Assembly (NCBI RefSeq): GCF_035594125.1
Contig: NW_026973728.1
Coordinates: 124,001-188,000 of the forward strand
Direction: 5' to 3'
From: Scylla paramamosain
Lineage: Eukaryota > Arthropoda > Malacostraca > Decapoda > Portunidae
DNA: 64,000 bases
The first letter of the stretch is position 1. Each line of letters begins with the position of its first letter. Positions 62,501-64,000 of the stretch are shown here, piece after piece. Under the pieces are notes generated by a model. That model saw only the letters and a program-made list of their open reading frames with translations. It was not told where the DNA came from and made no database searches. The translations under genes were made by a program, and so were the position numbers.

Positions 62501-64000
62501 GCAATAAATCACACACAAAAAATAAAACCAGGGCAATCACATTACATGGGAATAAAACCAACTTTTACCAAGAACGTGCCTTGAAGTGTTTTTGAGCTCC
62601 TTAGAAACCAAAACGCTAAAACGCATGCAAAAAACTCCTTTATGGAGAAGCAGAATAACATTACTAAAAACATGTGTTTTAAGTGTTTTGATCATGTTAC
62701 CTATAAAAACGCTTAAATACATGAAAAAACCCTATGTTTGTGGAACGAAAGGACATTACGAGAAACGTGTATTAGGACCGTTTTTAAGTTCCTTAAGTAC
62801 CAAAACGCTAAAACCCACAAATAACACTCTTTACAGAGAAAAAAAAATTAAAAAAATTAAAAAAATTAAAAAATAGCTTTTTTTTTATATTGATTTACAT
62901 ATGTACCAAGATGCCAAAATTCTGCCAAATTCAGGGAATTTATGTGGAAAAAAGAACATTATCAAAAAAGTTAATTATAGCTCTTTTTCGGATTTTTATG
63001 TACCAAACTCTAAAGTACATGCCACCTATATAAGGAAGTTAAACGACTTTACCAGAAACCTGTATTTTCAGTGTTTTTCAGCATGTTAGGCACTAAAACG
63101 ATAAAAAATATGGAAGTCAGTCAATATGTGAATCCAAAACAAAATTACTGAAAACATGTCTTTTCAGTGTTTTACGTAGAAAAAGACTAAAACGGATGCA
63201 AACCAACAAATATGAAGAAATAGAATAACATTACCAAAAAGTGTTTTTTGAGCTTTTTACTTACAAAAAACTCGCAAATGGATTGTAAGCACTCTATATA
63301 GAGAAGCAAAAGACGTTACGAGAAACGTGTATAATGAGTGTTTTATAGTTTCACAAGAACCACAAAGCAAAAAACGCAAAAATTCGTATATATAGAGAAG
63401 TTTCTTACATACCAAAACGCTAAAACTCATGAATAACACTTTTAATTCAAAAACAGAACTACCTTACCAAATGTGTGTATTTTGAGTGTTTTTCACATTC
63501 TTAGTTACGAAAATCCCAAATTACATGCGAAACTCGCTTTATGTGGGAAAAAAATGACATTACCAGAAAAGTGTCTTTTCAGTGTTTTTGAGCGTTATAT
63601 GCAACAAAACACTAAAAAGCAGAACAATCACTTTACATTAGAATAAAACCAAATTTTACGAAGAACTTGCCTTTAAGTGTTTTTTAACTCCTTACATACC
63701 AAACCGCTAAACACATGCAAAACAACCTTTATGGAGAAACAGAATAACATTACCAAAAACATGTATTTTGAGTGTTTTTGATCATGTTACCTATAAAATC
63801 GCTTAAATACATGCAAAGAATGCTATATTTGTGAAACGAAAGGACATTACGAAAATCGTGTATTATGAGTATGTTTAAGTTCCTTAAGTACCAAAAATCT
63901 AAAACCCACAAATAACACTCTTTATAGAGAAAAAAAAAATAAAAAAAAAAATGGATTTTTTTTTTTTGTTATTCATCTTCATAGGTACCGAAATGCCAAA
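59504..64000 (+). repeat. Satellite HOR array, + (end block)
   Basis: Orientation switches at 'ttttgataatgtaagaaaat'. Markers near 59552, 60672, 61782, 62903 and 63982. 61790-64000 is a direct copy of 34430-36640, and 63661-64000 also repeats 1-340. Small local rearrangements are seen at ~59718-59750 ('aacgataaata' twice) and ~60497-60530 ('cattacgaga' and 'cattacagga' added). The array runs off the window end. No gene is seen. Confidence 0.92.
62960..64000 (+). repeat. Arm of a third inverted pair (partner about 58690-59503)
   Basis: Reverse complement of 58690-59503 aligns here with shared variants 'aagttaaacgactttacc', 'gtcagtcaatatgtgaatcc' and 'aagcaaaagacgtt'. The partner lacks about 230 bp (monomers 6-8) present at ~63340-63570. 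The intervening + array 59504-62959 acts as spacer. The arm is cut by the window end. Confidence 0.83.

Noticed and set aside
1..64000. CRISPR array
   Set aside because: Repeats are contiguous 96-bp monomers without unique spacers, and context is eukaryotic.

Overview
The window is almost entirely AT-rich satellite DNA with no credible protein-coding gene. The basic monomer is about 96 bp. In the orientation called '+' here it reads: a 'taccaaaacgctaaaa' start, a 'gcatgcaaa' box, an 'aacattaccaaaaac' box, a 'gtgtattttgagtgttttt' end. Eleven distinct monomer types plus one half-length monomer (types 1-12, type 6 short) form a higher-order repeat (HOR) of about 1.0-1.1 kb. The HOR is marked once per unit by 'cttcataggtaccgagatg' next to an A-tract/T-tract stretch. 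This organisation, with one decayed non-LTR retrotransposon (LINE) reverse-transcriptase fragment of animal Jockey/CR1/Rex type, points to heterochromatin (pericentromeric, centromeric or similar) of an animal nuclear genome. I cannot name the species. A vertebrate is possible but not shown.

Layout (all boundaries good to about 10-20 bp): + HOR 1-3860; diverged + monomers without HOR order 3861-5464; + HOR 5465-17967, interrupted by an inverted block 6911-7384; diverged - monomers 17968-20154; + HOR 20155-41402, with inverted blocks 21629-22082 and 25206-25680; - HOR 41403-52058; LINE fragment 52064-52833; diverged - monomers 52834-55171; - HOR 55172-59503; + HOR 59504-64000.

On top of the HOR lies a mosaic of duplications. 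(i) 1-5464 and 53568-59031 are near-identical inverted copies about 48 kb apart, with paired coordinates summing to about 59032 throughout. (ii) 35780-40290 and 41405-45915 form a large palindrome with a 1.1 kb spacer. (iii) About 58690-59503 and 62960-64000 are a third inverted pair, which runs off the window. (iv) 9650-15730 and 27930-34045 are direct copies offset by about 18.3 kb. (v) 34430-36640 and 61790-64000 are direct copies. (vi) The last 340 bp repeat the first 340 bp. A chimeric HOR carrying the same 475-bp internal inversion occurs three times. Several perfect hairpins and short tandem duplications look like replication template-switch scars.

There is no gene network to describe. 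The many short open frames (60-150 codons) are by-products of low-stop AT-rich repeats. They recur only because their DNA was duplicated, and they occur on both strands of the same monomers. The notable content is structural: the order and orientation of the HOR blocks, their junctions, and the unordered monomer islands.
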